Of a stretch of DNA of 64,000 nt, positions 35,329 to 44,644 are shown piece after piece. A model generated the notes under the pieces. It was not told the DNA's origin, made no database searches, and saw only the letters and a list, made by a program, of their open reading frames with translations. Positions within the stretch are counted from its first letter, which is position 1. Each line of letters starts with the position of its first letter. Source of the stretch: an uncultured Clostridia bacterium (GTDB taxonomy: Bacteria > Bacillota > Clostridia > Lachnospirales > CAG-274); NCBI GenBank assembly GCA_947591605.1, contig CANQDF010000010.1:1-64000 (forward strand), written 5' to 3'. The position numbers and the translations under genes are program-made.

Positions 35329-36051
35329 ATGAAACTGCAAAAGCTTTTAAGCTACATACGCCGTGCCGTTGACGACTACGGCATGATAAACGACGGTGAC
35401 AGGATAGCCGTAGGTGTTTCGGGCGGCAAGGACTCACTGGCACTTACAATGGCACTCAAGGCATTGCAGAGGTTTTATCCGCACAGGTTTGAGCTTGCGG
35501 CAATAAGCGTATCGCTGGGCTTTGAGGGCATGGATTTTTCACCCGTTGCCGCATTTATGTCCGATATAGGGGTTGAATACCGCATAGTAAACACAGATAT
35601 AGGCGAAATAGTTTTTGACGAGCGCAGGGAGAAAAACCCTTGCTCGCTCTGTGCCAAAATGCGCAAGGGCGCTCTGCACGACGAAATGGAAAGGATGGGC
35701 TTTAACAAGGCAGCCCTGGGGCACAACCGTGACGATGTTACGGAAACCCTGCTCATGTCACTCTTCTACGAGGGCAGGATACACACCTTCAGCCCGGTCA
35801 CCTATCTGGACAGGAAAAAGATAACCTCCGTGCGCCCTATGATATATGTGCCCGAAAAGGAAATAACAGGCTTTGCAAGGGCCGAAAATCTGCCCGTGGT
35901 AAAAAACACCTGTCCTGCGGACGGCAACACAAAGCGTGAGGATATTAAAAACCTCATCTCGGAGCTTAAACATAATTTTGACCATATTGACGAAAAACTG
36001 CTGGGGGCAATACAGAGGTCGGCAATCGACGGCTGGCAGCAAAAGGAGTGA
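35329..36051 (+). CDS. ttcA: TtcA-like tRNA 2-thiocytidine-type sulfurtransferase (PP-loop ATPase)
   Basis: 240 aa from the ATG at 35329, CGGAGG 8 nt upstream; an upstream in-frame extension crosses the promoter and is rejected. The PP-loop SGGKDS (31-36) binds ATP to adenylate the target base, and the 'NPCSLCAKMRKGAL' C-x-x-C plus a later Cys ('NTCPADGNTKRE') hold the Fe-S cluster of TtcA-type enzymes. 'LGHNRDDVTETLLMSLFYEG' is the family's middle block. Classic TtcA thiolates C32 of tRNA; related Firmicutes proteins may modify other positions. It precedes the recombinase by 4 bp. Confidence 0.85.
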   Translation: MKLQKLLSYIRRAVDDYGMINDGDRIAVGVSGGKDSLALTMALKALQRFYPHRFELAAISVSLGFEGMDFSPVAAFMSDIGVEYRIVNTDIGEIVFDERREKNPCSLCAKMRKGALHDEMERMGFNKAALGHNRDDVTETLLMSLFYEGRIHTFSPVTYLDRKKITSVRPMIYVPEKEITGFARAENLPVVKNTCPADGNTKREDIKNLISELKHNFDHIDEKLLGAIQRSAIDGWQQKE

Positions 36052-36055
36052 TCTT

Positions 36056-37117
36056 ATGAATGATTTTGAATACAGCAGGCAGCAAAGCCAAAGGGATATA
36101 GTAAGTACAAGGCATATTTTAAAGGAGCTGCCTCCGTTCTGCCGTGAATTTTTTTTGAGCCTGAACGATGTGACCTCCACAAAAACCAGACTTAACTACG
36201 CCTACGACCTGAGGCTGTTCTTCAAATATCTGACCGAGGAAGCGGATATGTTTGACGGCAAAAGCACGGAGCAGCTTACCACAGACGATCTTGCACGCAT
36301 AAGCGCAACGGATATACGTTTTTTTATGGACTATCTCACCTATTATGTAAAGGATGACGGCACCATAGACGGAGAAACCGTTACAAACGGCGAATGCGGA
36401 AAGGCACGCAAGCTTGCGTCAATACGCAAGCTGTTTGAATATTTTTATTCGACCGAAAAAATACCCGCCAATCCCGCACAGCTTGTAAAAACCCCAAAGA
36501 TGCACGAAAAGGCAATAACCAGGCTTGAGCCCGACGAGGCGGCACGCCTGCTTGACGAGATAGAAAGCGGCAGCGGCCTTACGGAGGGGCAAAAAAAATT
36601 TCATAACTTTACAAAGGCAAGGGATCTTGCTCTTGTTACACTGCTGCTCGGCACAGGTATGCGTTTATCCGAGTGCATAGGCATAGACCTCGACCACATA
36701 GATTTCAGCCTGGGTGGTATCAGGATAAGGCGCAAGGGCGGCAGCGAAACCATTATTTACTTCGGCGATGAGGTGGAGGAGGCTCTCCAGAGCTACCTTG
36801 TTGAAAGAGAAAATATGGATCCTCTGCCGGGGCACGAAAACGCTCTTTTTCTTTCGCTGCAAAATAAGCGCATAAGCAGGAGCAGCGTGCAGAATCTTGT
36901 AAAAAAATACTCCAGGCTTGTTACAAGCGCAAAAAACATTTCTCCTCACAAGCTGCGCAGCACCTTCGGCACAAACCTTTACAGGGAAACGGGTGATATA
37001 TATCTTGTTGCAGACGTGCTCGGACACAAGGATGTAAACACAACCCGAAAGCATTATGCCGAGGAAAGCGACGAAAACAGGAGGAAGGTACGAAATGTCA
37101 AAATACGCAGAACATAA
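36056..37117 (+). CDS. Xer-like tyrosine recombinase/integrase
   Basis: 353 aa from the ATG at 36056; AAGGAG 7 nt upstream lies in the ttcA stop region. N-terminal SAM-like DNA-binding domain (STKTRLNYAYDLRLFFKYLT), then the catalytic domain with R203 (GTGMRLSE), K227, H298 and R301 (HKLRSTF), H324 (VLGHKDVNTT) and Y334 (RKHYAEE), a complete set. Length and motifs fit XerC/XerD-type chromosome-dimer resolution or a Firmicutes housekeeping relative. No attachment site is visible, so a phage integrase is less likely. In an operon with ttcA and the CmpB-like gene. Confidence 0.85.
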   Translation: MNDFEYSRQQSQRDIVSTRHILKELPPFCREFFLSLNDVTSTKTRLNYAYDLRLFFKYLTEEADMFDGKSTEQLTTDDLARISATDIRFFMDYLTYYVKDDGTIDGETVTNGECGKARKLASIRKLFEYFYSTEKIPANPAQLVKTPKMHEKAITRLEPDEAARLLDEIESGSGLTEGQKKFHNFTKARDLALVTLLLGTGMRLSECIGIDLDHIDFSLGGIRIRRKGGSETIIYFGDEVEEALQSYLVERENMDPLPGHENALFLSLQNKRISRSSVQNLVKKYSRLVTSAKNISPHKLRSTFGTNLYRETGDIYLVADVLGHKDVNTTRKHYAEESDENRRKVRNVKIRRT

Positions 37118-37625
37118 TACACCCTTTAAAGCAAGGATATGGGGATACATAAACGAGTTTACGCTGTATTCGTTTGCAGGCTGGGTGTATGAAACCGTCT
37201 GCGAATCCATATTTGCAGGCAGATTGATACTTAACAGAGGATTTCTGCATCTGCCCGTATGCCCCATATACGGCGTAGGCGCATTTATCGCAATATGGAT
37301 AATGCACCGCTTCGGCAGGCTCAACAAGCTGCAGGTGTTTATAAGCGGCACCGTTATAACCACCGTTGTAGAGTACGCAGCCGCCCTTATAATAGAGGCG
37401 CTGCTGCACAAAACACTTTGGGATTACAGTAAATGGATATGCAACTTTCAGGGCAGAATATCACTTATAAGCAGTCTGATATTCGGGCTTGGCTGCGTGG
37501 GAGCCTACAGCCTAAGACCTGTGGTCGAAAAACACTGGGTAGGCAAAAAATGGCTTACCGTCACTGCAATTGCAGAGGCTGCGGCAATGGCTGTTGATTT
37601 TGTACTGGTGGTTATGGGGTTATAA
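37095..37625 (+). CDS. CmpB-type membrane protein (putative ABC transporter family IV)
   Basis: 176 aa from the ATG at 37095, AGGAGG 10 nt upstream, overlapping the recombinase by 23 bp. 'FTLYSFAGWVYETVCESIFAGRLILNRGFLHLPVCPIYGVG' is the hallmark of the PF06541 (ABC_trans_CmpB) family, followed by four more hydrophobic helices (about 56-75, 80-102, 115-140, 155-175). The family's name is historical and the function unproven. Last gene of its operon, with a shared terminator after it. Confidence 0.85.
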   Translation: MSKYAEHNTPFKARIWGYINEFTLYSFAGWVYETVCESIFAGRLILNRGFLHLPVCPIYGVGAFIAIWIMHRFGRLNKLQVFISGTVITTVVEYAAALIIEALLHKTLWDYSKWICNFQGRISLISSLIFGLGCVGAYSLRPVVEKHWVGKKWLTVTAIAEAAAMAVDFVLVVMGL

Positions 37626-37705
37626 CATTTAAGTGTTTTGCAGACATAGGTTTTGTAAATATACAGTCACATATCAAAGCATTTTATTAAAAATCTACAT
37701 AAACA

Positions 37706-37746
37706 AAAATCCGAAGTCGGCATAGCCTAAAACTCCGGATTTTTTT
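37706..37746. terminator. Bidirectional terminator
   Basis: Stem AATCCGAAGT/ACTCCGGATT (one mismatch) with A5 to the left and T7 to the right, between convergent genes. Confidence 0.75.
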
Positions 37747-37787
37747 ATTGCCTCATATTTGTTTGCAATTTGTTAATGCTGTTCCCT

Positions 37788-38984
37788 TTATAATTTAATT
37801 GTTACAGTTTTGGTCACCGTGTCAAACTCAATATCGTCAAACCCAAGCGCCTCTGCAACCGCACGCATAGGCAGATACATTCTGCCGTTTTCTATAACTG
37901 CGGGGGCGTCAAGTACAGCAGGCATATCGTTTATATACATAGTGTTTTCACCCGCACTCACTCTTATAACGGAACCCTCATAGCTGATAATTGCAGTCTT
38001 GCTGCCCGGCTCGTAGGCAACAGCATCATCGCCTATGCCCGTAACGCCTGCCATTGCCCTCAGCGGCAGCATTGTATACCCGTCCGATATAAATGCGGGG
38101 CTGTCCGTTTCAAAGCCTGCTCCGTTTATTATATAATAGGGCTTGCCTATGGGTACCTCTGCTATCGTCTTTGCTTCGGCATTGCCTTGTATCCGTTCGG
38201 CAGGCTTTGCCTCGGGTGCCTGTGTAGCTGCCTCCGTAGTCTGCTCCGTGGTTTCGGCAGGCTTGGCAGTACTTTGTGTTTTTACGGTGCTGCGCTTATT
38301 TCTGTCGCCGCCGCCCGCAACGGTAACCGTACCTATATATTCGTAATCATCCTCTCGGAACTTGGAAAGGTCGTACATATCCTCACCCGTATAAACGGAT
38401 ATGTCTATGGTGACATCACCGCCGCCCGTTGTGCGGAACAAAAGCGGATATTCACCGTCCAATATACCGCCTGTTTCCTCAAGGCTCCTGCCGTCGCTTA
38501 TAAAATATGCTGCTGCATACTGCACGGTTTCAAAATATTTTTCGTTATAGCTTACCTCGTTTATCGAAGTTATGGGGCGCACCTCATTGTTCATCCTGAT
38601 ATCCCAAAAATATTTGTCATCATTGTCCTTTGCGCCCTCGGTAACATAATCTATGTCCGTTTCGTTTGTCCTTTTCAAAAGCACGTTACGCCACTTTGCA
38701 TTGTGTATCTCAAGCTTAAAATAACACATATTGTCAAGACCTTCCACAAAGAGTGCGTTATCAAGCTTGTCTGTCGGTATATCAAACACCAGCTTAAGGT
38801 TATCCCTTGCACCGACATCATAGTTGCTGCTGTAATACGGTATTTCGTCTTTATTGATGCAGATATATTCGTCCGCATTTTCCGTATCGGTGAGATACGA
38901 CGCAAAGACGCTTGTGCCGCATATATTTGTAAATAGCACCGCCGCCGAGAAGGCAGCAAATGCGGCTTTTAATATCCTCTTCAT
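37788..38984 (-). CDS. Secreted protein with copper-amine-oxidase-like stalk domain
   Basis: 398 aa from the ATG at 38984, AGGAGG 8 nt upstream. Signal peptide (MKRILKAAFAAFSAAVLFTNICGTSVFA), a beta-rich domain (30-220), a Thr/Glu/Ala/Pro linker (about 225-265), then two CuAO_N-like units: 'GKPYYIINGAGFETDSPAFISDGYTMLPLRAMAGVTGI' and 'MYINDMPAVLDAPAVIENGRMYLPMRAVAEALGF'. The N-terminal domain is not recognised. The Thr/Ala-rich linker resembles those of the GH5 and LRR proteins nearby. Probably an extracellular binding protein. Confidence 0.85.
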   Translation of the reverse strand: MKRILKAAFAAFSAAVLFTNICGTSVFASYLTDTENADEYICINKDEIPYYSSNYDVGARDNLKLVFDIPTDKLDNALFVEGLDNMCYFKLEIHNAKWRNVLLKRTNETDIDYVTEGAKDNDDKYFWDIRMNNEVRPITSINEVSYNEKYFETVQYAAAYFISDGRSLEETGGILDGEYPLLFRTTGGGDVTIDISVYTGEDMYDLSKFREDDYEYIGTVTVAGGGDRNKRSTVKTQSTAKPAETTEQTTEAATQAPEAKPAERIQGNAEAKTIAEVPIGKPYYIINGAGFETDSPAFISDGYTMLPLRAMAGVTGIGDDAVAYEPGSKTAIISYEGSVIRVSAGENTMYINDMPAVLDAPAVIENGRMYLPMRAVAEALGFDDIEFDTVTKTVTIKL

Positions 38985-39255
38985 ATTATATGCCTCCTTT
39001 TTTTACTAAGTGTAGACCAATAAAGTCCGCATGTCAATAAACAATAAAAATAATTAAAAAAATTTTAAAAATTAATGCCGTGTCCCAAAACCGTATTCTT
39101 TAGTATGCTTTGTCCTTTGGGGCAGTCGTTTGATTATCCAATTATATACATATTTGCGCCTTGTATAAGACTGTATAATTGTTTATATTGTATTATTGCA
39201 ACAGGGCTTAATTTGTGATAGAATTAATAATATATTTTAATCCGGGAGGTCAATT
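38985..39255. promoter_or_regulatory. Divergent intergenic region (stalk protein / GH5)
   Basis: 270 bp AT-rich. No promoter of consensus quality; the plus strand has TATAAT at about 39175 with a poor -35. GGGAGGTCAATT just before the GH5 ATG is the same leader that precedes the recombinase gene at 44893. Confidence 0.35.
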
Positions 39256-40773
39256 ATGAAAAATATATCGGTAAAAACCTTTTTAATATGCGGTGCCGCA
39301 ATTTTTGTATTAGGTGCGGCAGCAGGGCTTTACATTGCAAAACACGGTGTATCGGAGCCTGCCGTAACGGCAACGGCACCCATCGTTACAACAACCGCAG
39401 CCGAAATAGTCACAGAGGATACAACGCTTGCTTCTCTTATGCCCACAGAGGCAGCCAATGTGGAGTTTAACATCTCCAAGGGTGCGCAGTGGGAGGCAGA
39501 CGGTAAAAAGGTAGCACAGTATGATGTGGTCATAAAAAACGCAGGCAGCGAAATAACCGACTGGCAGGCGGTCATTACATTTGACGCCGACTTTGAGCTG
39601 GGTCAGTCATGGAGCGGCGTATATGCCGCAGACGGCAAGGCTCTTAAGGTAACTGCCGTGGACTATAACAAGGTTATACCTGCAAGCGGCGAAATAAACT
39701 TCGGCTTTCAGATAAGCTCCGCTTACGAGCCTTCGGCAGAGCCCGATGCCAAGCTCTATTCGGGCGGCAGCCTTGTAAACACGGCAGGCAATCCGCTTCA
39801 GGCAGGCGGCAAGGTAGGCAGCGAGCTTACCGAGGTAATAACTGCACAGCCAAAGCAGCAGGCAGCACCGGAAAACGGTACGCCCGTACAGATAAACGGC
39901 AAGCTGTCGGTAAAGGGTACACAGATAGTAAACCAAAACGGTCAGCCCTTCGTCATAAAGGGCGTCAGCACACACGGCATTGCATGGTTCCCTCAATATA
40001 TCAACAAGGATACATTCCAAAGCATACGCAGCACCTTCGGCGCAAATACAATAAGGCTTGCGCTTTACTCCTCCTCGGGTGAGGGATACACAAAGGAGCT
40101 GCACAAGAAGGTAGATGAGGGAGTGCAGTATGCCTCCGAACTGGGTATGTATGTGGTCATAGACTGGCACATACTCGGCAACGGCAACCCAAACACCGAC
40201 AAAGCCGCAGCCGAAAGCTTCTTTAAGGAAATGACGGCAAAATATAAGGACTACAACAACGTTATTTACGAGATATGCAACGAGCCTAACGGAGATGTAC
40301 AGTGGGCAAGGGACATAAAGCCGTATGCAGAGAGCATGGTAAAGCTTATAAGATCCGTTGACAATGACGCCATCATTATAATAGGTACGCCTACCTGGTC
40401 ACAGGATGTGGATATTGCGGCGCAATCTCCCGTACAGGGCAGCAACCTTGTCTACGCCTTCCACTTTTATGCGGCTACTCACAAAGCGCAGTTCCGTGAT
40501 AAGGTATCTGCTGCGTTAAATGCAGGCCTGCCCGTTATTGTAAGCGAATTCGGTATATCCGACGCCTCGGGCAACGGCACTCTTGACGAGGCAGAGGGCA
40601 ACGCATGGATGCAGTTCCTTGACGAACGCAATATAGGCAGGATATGCTGGAGTATCTCCAACAAAAACGAGGCATGTGCGTTGCTTACACCCGATAACCC
40701 CAAAACCTCGGGCTGGTCTGACAGCGACCTTTCAGGACAGGGCAAGTGGCTTAAAAACGCATACAACAAATAA
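39256..40773 (+). CDS. Cell-anchored GH5 endoglucanase with CBM2-like domain
   Basis: 505 aa from the ATG at 39256, GGGAGG 7 nt upstream. N-terminal anchor helix (FLICGAAIFVLGAAAGLYIA), a Thr/Ala linker, then a CBM2-like cellulose-binding domain (about 68-158: 'NVEFNISKGAQWEADGKKVAQYDVVIKNAGS', 'DYNKVIPASGEINFGFQ'). The GH5 subfamily 2-like catalytic domain runs 215-500: 'GVSTHGIAWFP', 'VVIDWHILG' (H305), acid/base E343 in YEICNEPNG, nucleophile E431 in VIVSEFG, 'FHFYAATHK' and 'RICWSISNK'. It hydrolyses beta-1,4-glucan outside the cell. The anchor replaces the usual secretion-only signal. Confidence 0.93.
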   Translation: MKNISVKTFLICGAAIFVLGAAAGLYIAKHGVSEPAVTATAPIVTTTAAEIVTEDTTLASLMPTEAANVEFNISKGAQWEADGKKVAQYDVVIKNAGSEITDWQAVITFDADFELGQSWSGVYAADGKALKVTAVDYNKVIPASGEINFGFQISSAYEPSAEPDAKLYSGGSLVNTAGNPLQAGGKVGSELTEVITAQPKQQAAPENGTPVQINGKLSVKGTQIVNQNGQPFVIKGVSTHGIAWFPQYINKDTFQSIRSTFGANTIRLALYSSSGEGYTKELHKKVDEGVQYASELGMYVVIDWHILGNGNPNTDKAAAESFFKEMTAKYKDYNNVIYEICNEPNGDVQWARDIKPYAESMVKLIRSVDNDAIIIIGTPTWSQDVDIAAQSPVQGSNLVYAFHFYAATHKAQFRDKVSAALNAGLPVIVSEFGISDASGNGTLDEAEGNAWMQFLDERNIGRICWSISNKNEACALLTPDNPKTSGWSDSDLSGQGKWLKNAYNK

Positions 40774-40788
40774 GAAAAGGATGTTACT

Positions 40789-41514
40789 ATGGATAAAAAA
40801 ATAAAAGCATTACTGCCTGCAATTTCGGGTACTTTGCTTGTAATAGCACTTATATTGATAGCTATTGTGCTGCAAAAAGACGGCTCCTCTTCCGGCTCAT
40901 CGGGCTCGGGCGGTGCCTCCGACCACGGAAACAATGCACCGCAGTCGTCAAACATGGCGCCTCTGCAGCCCGTCACGTATTCCGAGATTGCGGATGTGGA
41001 GCCCATAGAGCTGCCCGACAAATCTCCAATTGCCGAGGCAATAGGCTTTGAGCCTCTCCAGACGGAAAAGCTCTCGGACAAATATGTGCTGAGGGATACC
41101 GAGCTTGGCGATAACAGCATTACCTATAAATACCAAATGCACATGGATTCATACAGCCGCAGGCTTTATCTTGCAATAACCAAAATGACGCAGGAGGAAT
41201 ACAATAACTCCCTTCCCGACGAGAGAGTGCGTGAGCATGTCGATATTGACGGCAGGGATGCCGTTTATGCAAACCGTATCCTTTACAGGGTACCCGAGGA
41301 CGAGGAGCTTACGGAGGATTCCGTGGAGGTAATTGATGAAAAAGCGGGCAGGGCTATTATCGACCGCAGCCAGCCATACCGTGAACTTTCGGAAATACAG
41401 ACCCTTGATTGGTATGAAAACGACTGCAAGTACGAAATTTTTGCCGATTACCTCGATCTAAGCCCCGAGCAGATAGTTGAGCTTGCGCTTTACTACTATC
41501 AAAACGGAAAATAA
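40789..41514 (+). CDS. Membrane-anchored exported protein following the cellulase
   Basis: 241 aa from the ATG at 40789 (AAGGATG upstream), 15 bp after the cellulase. Helix ALLPAISGTLLVIALILIAIVL, then a Ser/Gly linker (SSSGSSGSGGAS) and an exported domain with 'IAEAIGFEPLQTEKLSDKYVLRDTEL', 'ITYKYQMHMDSYSRRLYLAITKMTQEEY', and a C-terminal 'YEIFADYLDLSPEQIVELALYYYQNG'. This resembles DUF4367-like lipoprotein domains of Firmicutes. It may assist the cellulase, which is only suggested by the operon. Confidence 0.75.
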   Translation: MDKKIKALLPAISGTLLVIALILIAIVLQKDGSSSGSSGSGGASDHGNNAPQSSNMAPLQPVTYSEIADVEPIELPDKSPIAEAIGFEPLQTEKLSDKYVLRDTELGDNSITYKYQMHMDSYSRRLYLAITKMTQEEYNNSLPDERVREHVDIDGRDAVYANRILYRVPEDEELTEDSVEVIDEKAGRAIIDRSQPYRELSEIQTLDWYENDCKYEIFADYLDLSPEQIVELALYYYQNGK

Positions 41515-41521
41515 ACACCTT

Positions 41522-41556
41522 AAAAAACCATACTCTGATAGGGTATGGTTTTTATA
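41522..41556 (+). terminator. Terminator of the cellulase operon
   Basis: AACCATAC, loop, GTATGGTT and T5, 8 bp after the stop codon. Confidence 0.85.
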
Positions 41557-41674
41557 TACAAAAATTTTATTGTATGTTACACCGCATAACAACATAAAGC
41601 AAATGCGGCTTTAAATTATGCCGTTTGATTTACTTTTAAAATTTATACCCACTTAAAAATATGCTTATCCCCAC

Positions 41675-41703
41675 TTGACTATACGGCTGTAAAAATGTAT
41701 AAT
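41675..41703 (+). promoter_or_regulatory. Promoter of the aminotransferase-dapL operon
   Basis: TTGACT (41675-41680) and TATAAT (41698-41703), 17 bp apart. Downstream, AATTGTC-T-GACAATT (41744-41758) is a dyad in the leader that could be an operator or RNA hairpin. Confidence 0.78.
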
Positions 41704-41794
41704 CATATATATAAAATACGCAGGAAGAAATGTCAAAATATTTAATTGTCTGACAATTTAACCTTCCTATCTTAATTGAAAAGGGGCGATTATA

Positions 41795-43087
41795 ATGGCT
41801 TTATTCAGCACAATGAGCAAAACCGAGCTGCTTAATGCCCAATCGGAGCTGCTTGATAAATATAACAGATTCAAGGCGGGAAATATTCAGCTCGATATGT
41901 CCAGAGGCAAGCCCGCACCCGCACAGCTTAACATATCAAACGACATACTTAAGCTCTCTATTGACGAATACATAAATTGTGACGGTATTGACGTGCGCAA
42001 TTACGGTATACTTGACGGTATATCGGAGTGCCGCAGGCTGTTTTCCGAGCTGCTGGATATACCGGCAGACAATATAATCATAGGCGGCAATTCCAGCCTT
42101 AACCTTATTTACGATGCCTTTACAAGGCTTTATATCTTCGGTTCGCTGGGTTCAAAGCCATGGGGCAAGCTCGACAGGGTAAAAATACTTTGTCCCGTGC
42201 CGGGCTATGACAGGCATTTTGCCATATGCGAGGAGCTTGGCTTTGAGATGATAAACATACCTATGACTCCGGAGGGCCCGGATATGGATATGGTGGAAAG
42301 GCTTGCAGCCGAGGACGAAAGCGTAAAGGCAATAATATGCGTACCCCTCTACTCCAACCCCGACGGCATATGCTACAGCGACAAAACCGTTGAAAGGCTT
42401 GCAAAAATGCCTACTGCTGCGGAGGACTTTAAAATATTCTGGGACAACGCCTATGCGGTGCATCACGTATTCAAAGAGGTAAAACTGCTCAATATTTTTG
42501 ACGTCTGTAAGAAGTACGGCACCGATGACAGGATAATATATTTCTTTTCCACCTCAAAGGTCACCTTCCCGGGTTCGGGCATTGCGCTTGTAGCCTCGGG
42601 CGACAGATACATAGAGGATATACGCCGCCGCTTCGGCAAGCAGACAATAGGCTATAACAAGGTAGACCAGATGCGCACCTGCAAGTTTTTCGGTTCACCC
42701 GAGGGCATAAGGGCTCATATGCGCAAGCTAGGCGATATGCTTAAGGAAAAGTTCAATATAGTGCTTGATACTCTTAACCGAGAGTTTGAAGACGGTGAGC
42801 TGCTTAAATGGCATAAGCCCATGGGAGGATACTTTATATCGGTATTTACAATGGACGGCTGCGCAAAGGAAACCGTGCGCCTTGCAAAGGAGGCGGGTCT
42901 TGTGCTGACAAATGCGGGAGCGTCCTACCCCTACGGCAAGGACCCCAACGACAGCAATATACGCCTTGCTCCGTCCTACCCCGATACGGACGACCTTAAA
43001 AAGGCTATGGAGCTTTTCTGTATATGTGTAAAGCTTGCATCGGTAAACAAGCTTCTTAATAATATTGAAAAAGGAGATACACAATGA
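41795..43087 (+). CDS. PLP-dependent aspartate-type aminotransferase, class Ic-like
   Basis: 430 aa from the ATG at 41795, AAGGGG upstream. 'IQLDMSRGKPAPAQLNIS', 'NYGILDGISECRRLFSELL' and 'GGNSSLNLIYDAFT' open the fold. 'IICVPLYSNPDG' and 'IFWDNAYAVHH' bind PLP. K255 in FFSTSKVTFPGSG forms the Schiff base. This matches the Asp_aminotransf Ic family (PF12897), shown to act as aspartate aminotransferase in some bacteria. It overlaps dapL by 4 bp (ATGA), so it probably serves aspartate-lysine-cell wall supply. Confidence 0.85.
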   Translation: MALFSTMSKTELLNAQSELLDKYNRFKAGNIQLDMSRGKPAPAQLNISNDILKLSIDEYINCDGIDVRNYGILDGISECRRLFSELLDIPADNIIIGGNSSLNLIYDAFTRLYIFGSLGSKPWGKLDRVKILCPVPGYDRHFAICEELGFEMINIPMTPEGPDMDMVERLAAEDESVKAIICVPLYSNPDGICYSDKTVERLAKMPTAAEDFKIFWDNAYAVHHVFKEVKLLNIFDVCKKYGTDDRIIYFFSTSKVTFPGSGIALVASGDRYIEDIRRRFGKQTIGYNKVDQMRTCKFFGSPEGIRAHMRKLGDMLKEKFNIVLDTLNREFEDGELLKWHKPMGGYFISVFTMDGCAKETVRLAKEAGLVLTNAGASYPYGKDPNDSNIRLAPSYPDTDDLKKAMELFCICVKLASVNKLLNNIEKGDTQ

Positions 43088-44283
43088 CAAAATTTAACGA
43101 AAACTATCTTAACCTCAAAGAGAGCTATCTTTTCTCCGACATCGCAAAAAGGGTTGAAACCTATCAGGCAGCCAACCCGGACAAAAAGATAATACGCCTT
43201 GGCATAGGCGATGTTACCCTGCCCCTTGCGCCCTCGGTAATAAAAAGCCTCCATTCGGCTGTTGACGAGATGGCGGATGCTGCCACATTCAAGGGCTACG
43301 GTCCCGAGCAGGGCTACGATTTTCTCCGCAATGCCATAAAGGACTACTACGCACGCAACGGCGTTGAGCTTGATGCGGACGAAATTTTTGTATCCGACGG
43401 AGCAAAAAGCGACACGGGCAACATCACCGATATGTTTGCCGTTGACAACACAGTGCTTGTGCCCGACCCCGTATACCCCGTTTATGTGGATACAAACACT
43501 ATGAACGGCAGAAAGATAATATATATGGACGGCACGGCGGAAAACGGCTTTTTGCCAATGCCCGACCCCAATGTACATGCGGATATTATATATCTCTGCT
43601 CGCCAAACAACCCCACGGGCGCCGCATACAACAAGCAGCAGCTTAAGGCATGGGTGGATTATGCGCTTGAAAATAATGCCGTTATCCTTTATGACTCTGC
43701 ATATGAATGCTTTATTGAGGATCCCGAGCTTCCACGCAGTATTTTTGCCATAGAGGGAGCAAAGCAATGTGCGGTGGAGTTCTGCTCGCTTTCAAAAACG
43801 GCAGGCTTTACGGGCACACGCTGCGGCTATACCGTAGTGCCTAAGGGTATAAAGGCTGTCGCTGCGGACGGCTCCGAGCTTGTACTCAACAAAATGTGGA
43901 ACCGCCGCCAGACGACCAAGTTCAACGGTGTGCCTTACATAGTGCAGAGGGCTGCCGCTGCGGTATTTTCCGAGGCAGGCATGGCAGAGGCAAAGGCAAT
44001 GATAAACACCTACAAGGTAAATGCAAAAATAATTGCCGACACCATGGACTCCGTGGGCGTGCGCTATTACGGCGGCATAAACTCGCCTTATATATGGTTT
44101 GAGTGTCCGTTTGATATGTACTCCTGGGACTTCTTTGATTTTATGCTGGATAAGATACAGGTAGTTGGCACACCCGGCGCAGGCTTTGGCAAAAACGGAG
44201 ATAACTTCTTCCGCCTGACCTCGTTTAACAACAAAGCCAATACCGAAGAGGCTATGGAGAGATTTAAAACACTTTTTAAATAA
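43084..44283 (+). CDS. dapL: LL-diaminopimelate aminotransferase
   Basis: 399 aa, the normal length. It converts tetrahydrodipicolinate to LL-diaminopimelate in one step, bypassing succinylated or acetylated intermediates; cytoplasmic. Seen here: 'RLGIGDVTLPLAPSV', 'GYGPEQGYDFLRNAIKDYY', 'IFVSDGAKSDTGNI', 'YPVYVDTNTMNGR', 'CSPNNPTGAAYNK' and Schiff-base K238 in SLSKTAGFTGTRCGY. Start ATG overlaps the upstream stop. Termination uses the first hairpin of R4 (GCAGGAAATG/CATTTCCTGC plus T6 at 44289-44319). Confidence 0.95.
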   Translation: MTKFNENYLNLKESYLFSDIAKRVETYQAANPDKKIIRLGIGDVTLPLAPSVIKSLHSAVDEMADAATFKGYGPEQGYDFLRNAIKDYYARNGVELDADEIFVSDGAKSDTGNITDMFAVDNTVLVPDPVYPVYVDTNTMNGRKIIYMDGTAENGFLPMPDPNVHADIIYLCSPNNPTGAAYNKQQLKAWVDYALENNAVILYDSAYECFIEDPELPRSIFAIEGAKQCAVEFCSLSKTAGFTGTRCGYTVVPKGIKAVAADGSELVLNKMWNRRQTTKFNGVPYIVQRAAAAVFSEAGMAEAKAMINTYKVNAKIIADTMDSVGVRYYGGINSPYIWFECPFDMYSWDFFDFMLDKIQVVGTPGAGFGKNGDNFFRLTSFNNKANTEEAMERFKTLFK

Positions 44284-44605
44284 AGCTTGCAGGAAATGCT
44301 TGCATTTCCTGCATTTTTTCACAGAGTATAAAGAGATTCGCGCCTCGCTATCGCTCGACACTCCCTCTTTTCCTCGGACGAAAAGCACTTTTGGCTGTGC
44401 CAAAAGCCGCCCTACGGGCGTCCGCATTACTTTTTTGCGGTGCACAAGCAAAGCTCGTCCCCTTGGTCATGCTAATTTTCCTAAAGGGAAAATTACGCTG
44501 ACTGCGGATTTTAGCCTGCGGCGCTTAAGTTACCTTGAAGTGCTTTTGCAAGTTTAAACTCTTAAAAAATCATTTATTGAATCTGATTTTAGGTTTTTTG
44601 ACAGT
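44284..44605 (-). repeat. Structured intergenic repeat, copy R4 (opposite orientation)
   Basis: Same core as R2 read on the minus strand, but the GGCGGAA/TTCCGCC hairpin is replaced by about 170 nt of nested hairpins (AATTTTCC/GGAAAATT, CGCCC/GGGCG, CTTTTGGC/GCCAAAAG). The left end carries the GCAGGAAATG/CATTTCCTGC hairpin that serves as dapL terminator. Confidence 0.85.
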
Positions 44606-44609
44606 CTGA

Positions 44610-44641
44610 CACCTGCATTATAAATGTGCAGGTGTTTTTTT
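44610..44641 (+). terminator. Terminator-like hairpin right of R4
   Basis: CACCTGCA, 9-base loop, TGCAGGTG and T7 on the plus strand. Confidence 0.75.
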
Positions 44642-44644
44642 GCG

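Noticed and set aside
36056-37117. Phage or ICE integrase
   Set aside because: No other phage or conjugation genes, no att-like repeats, and an operon with ttcA suggests a housekeeping Xer-like protein.
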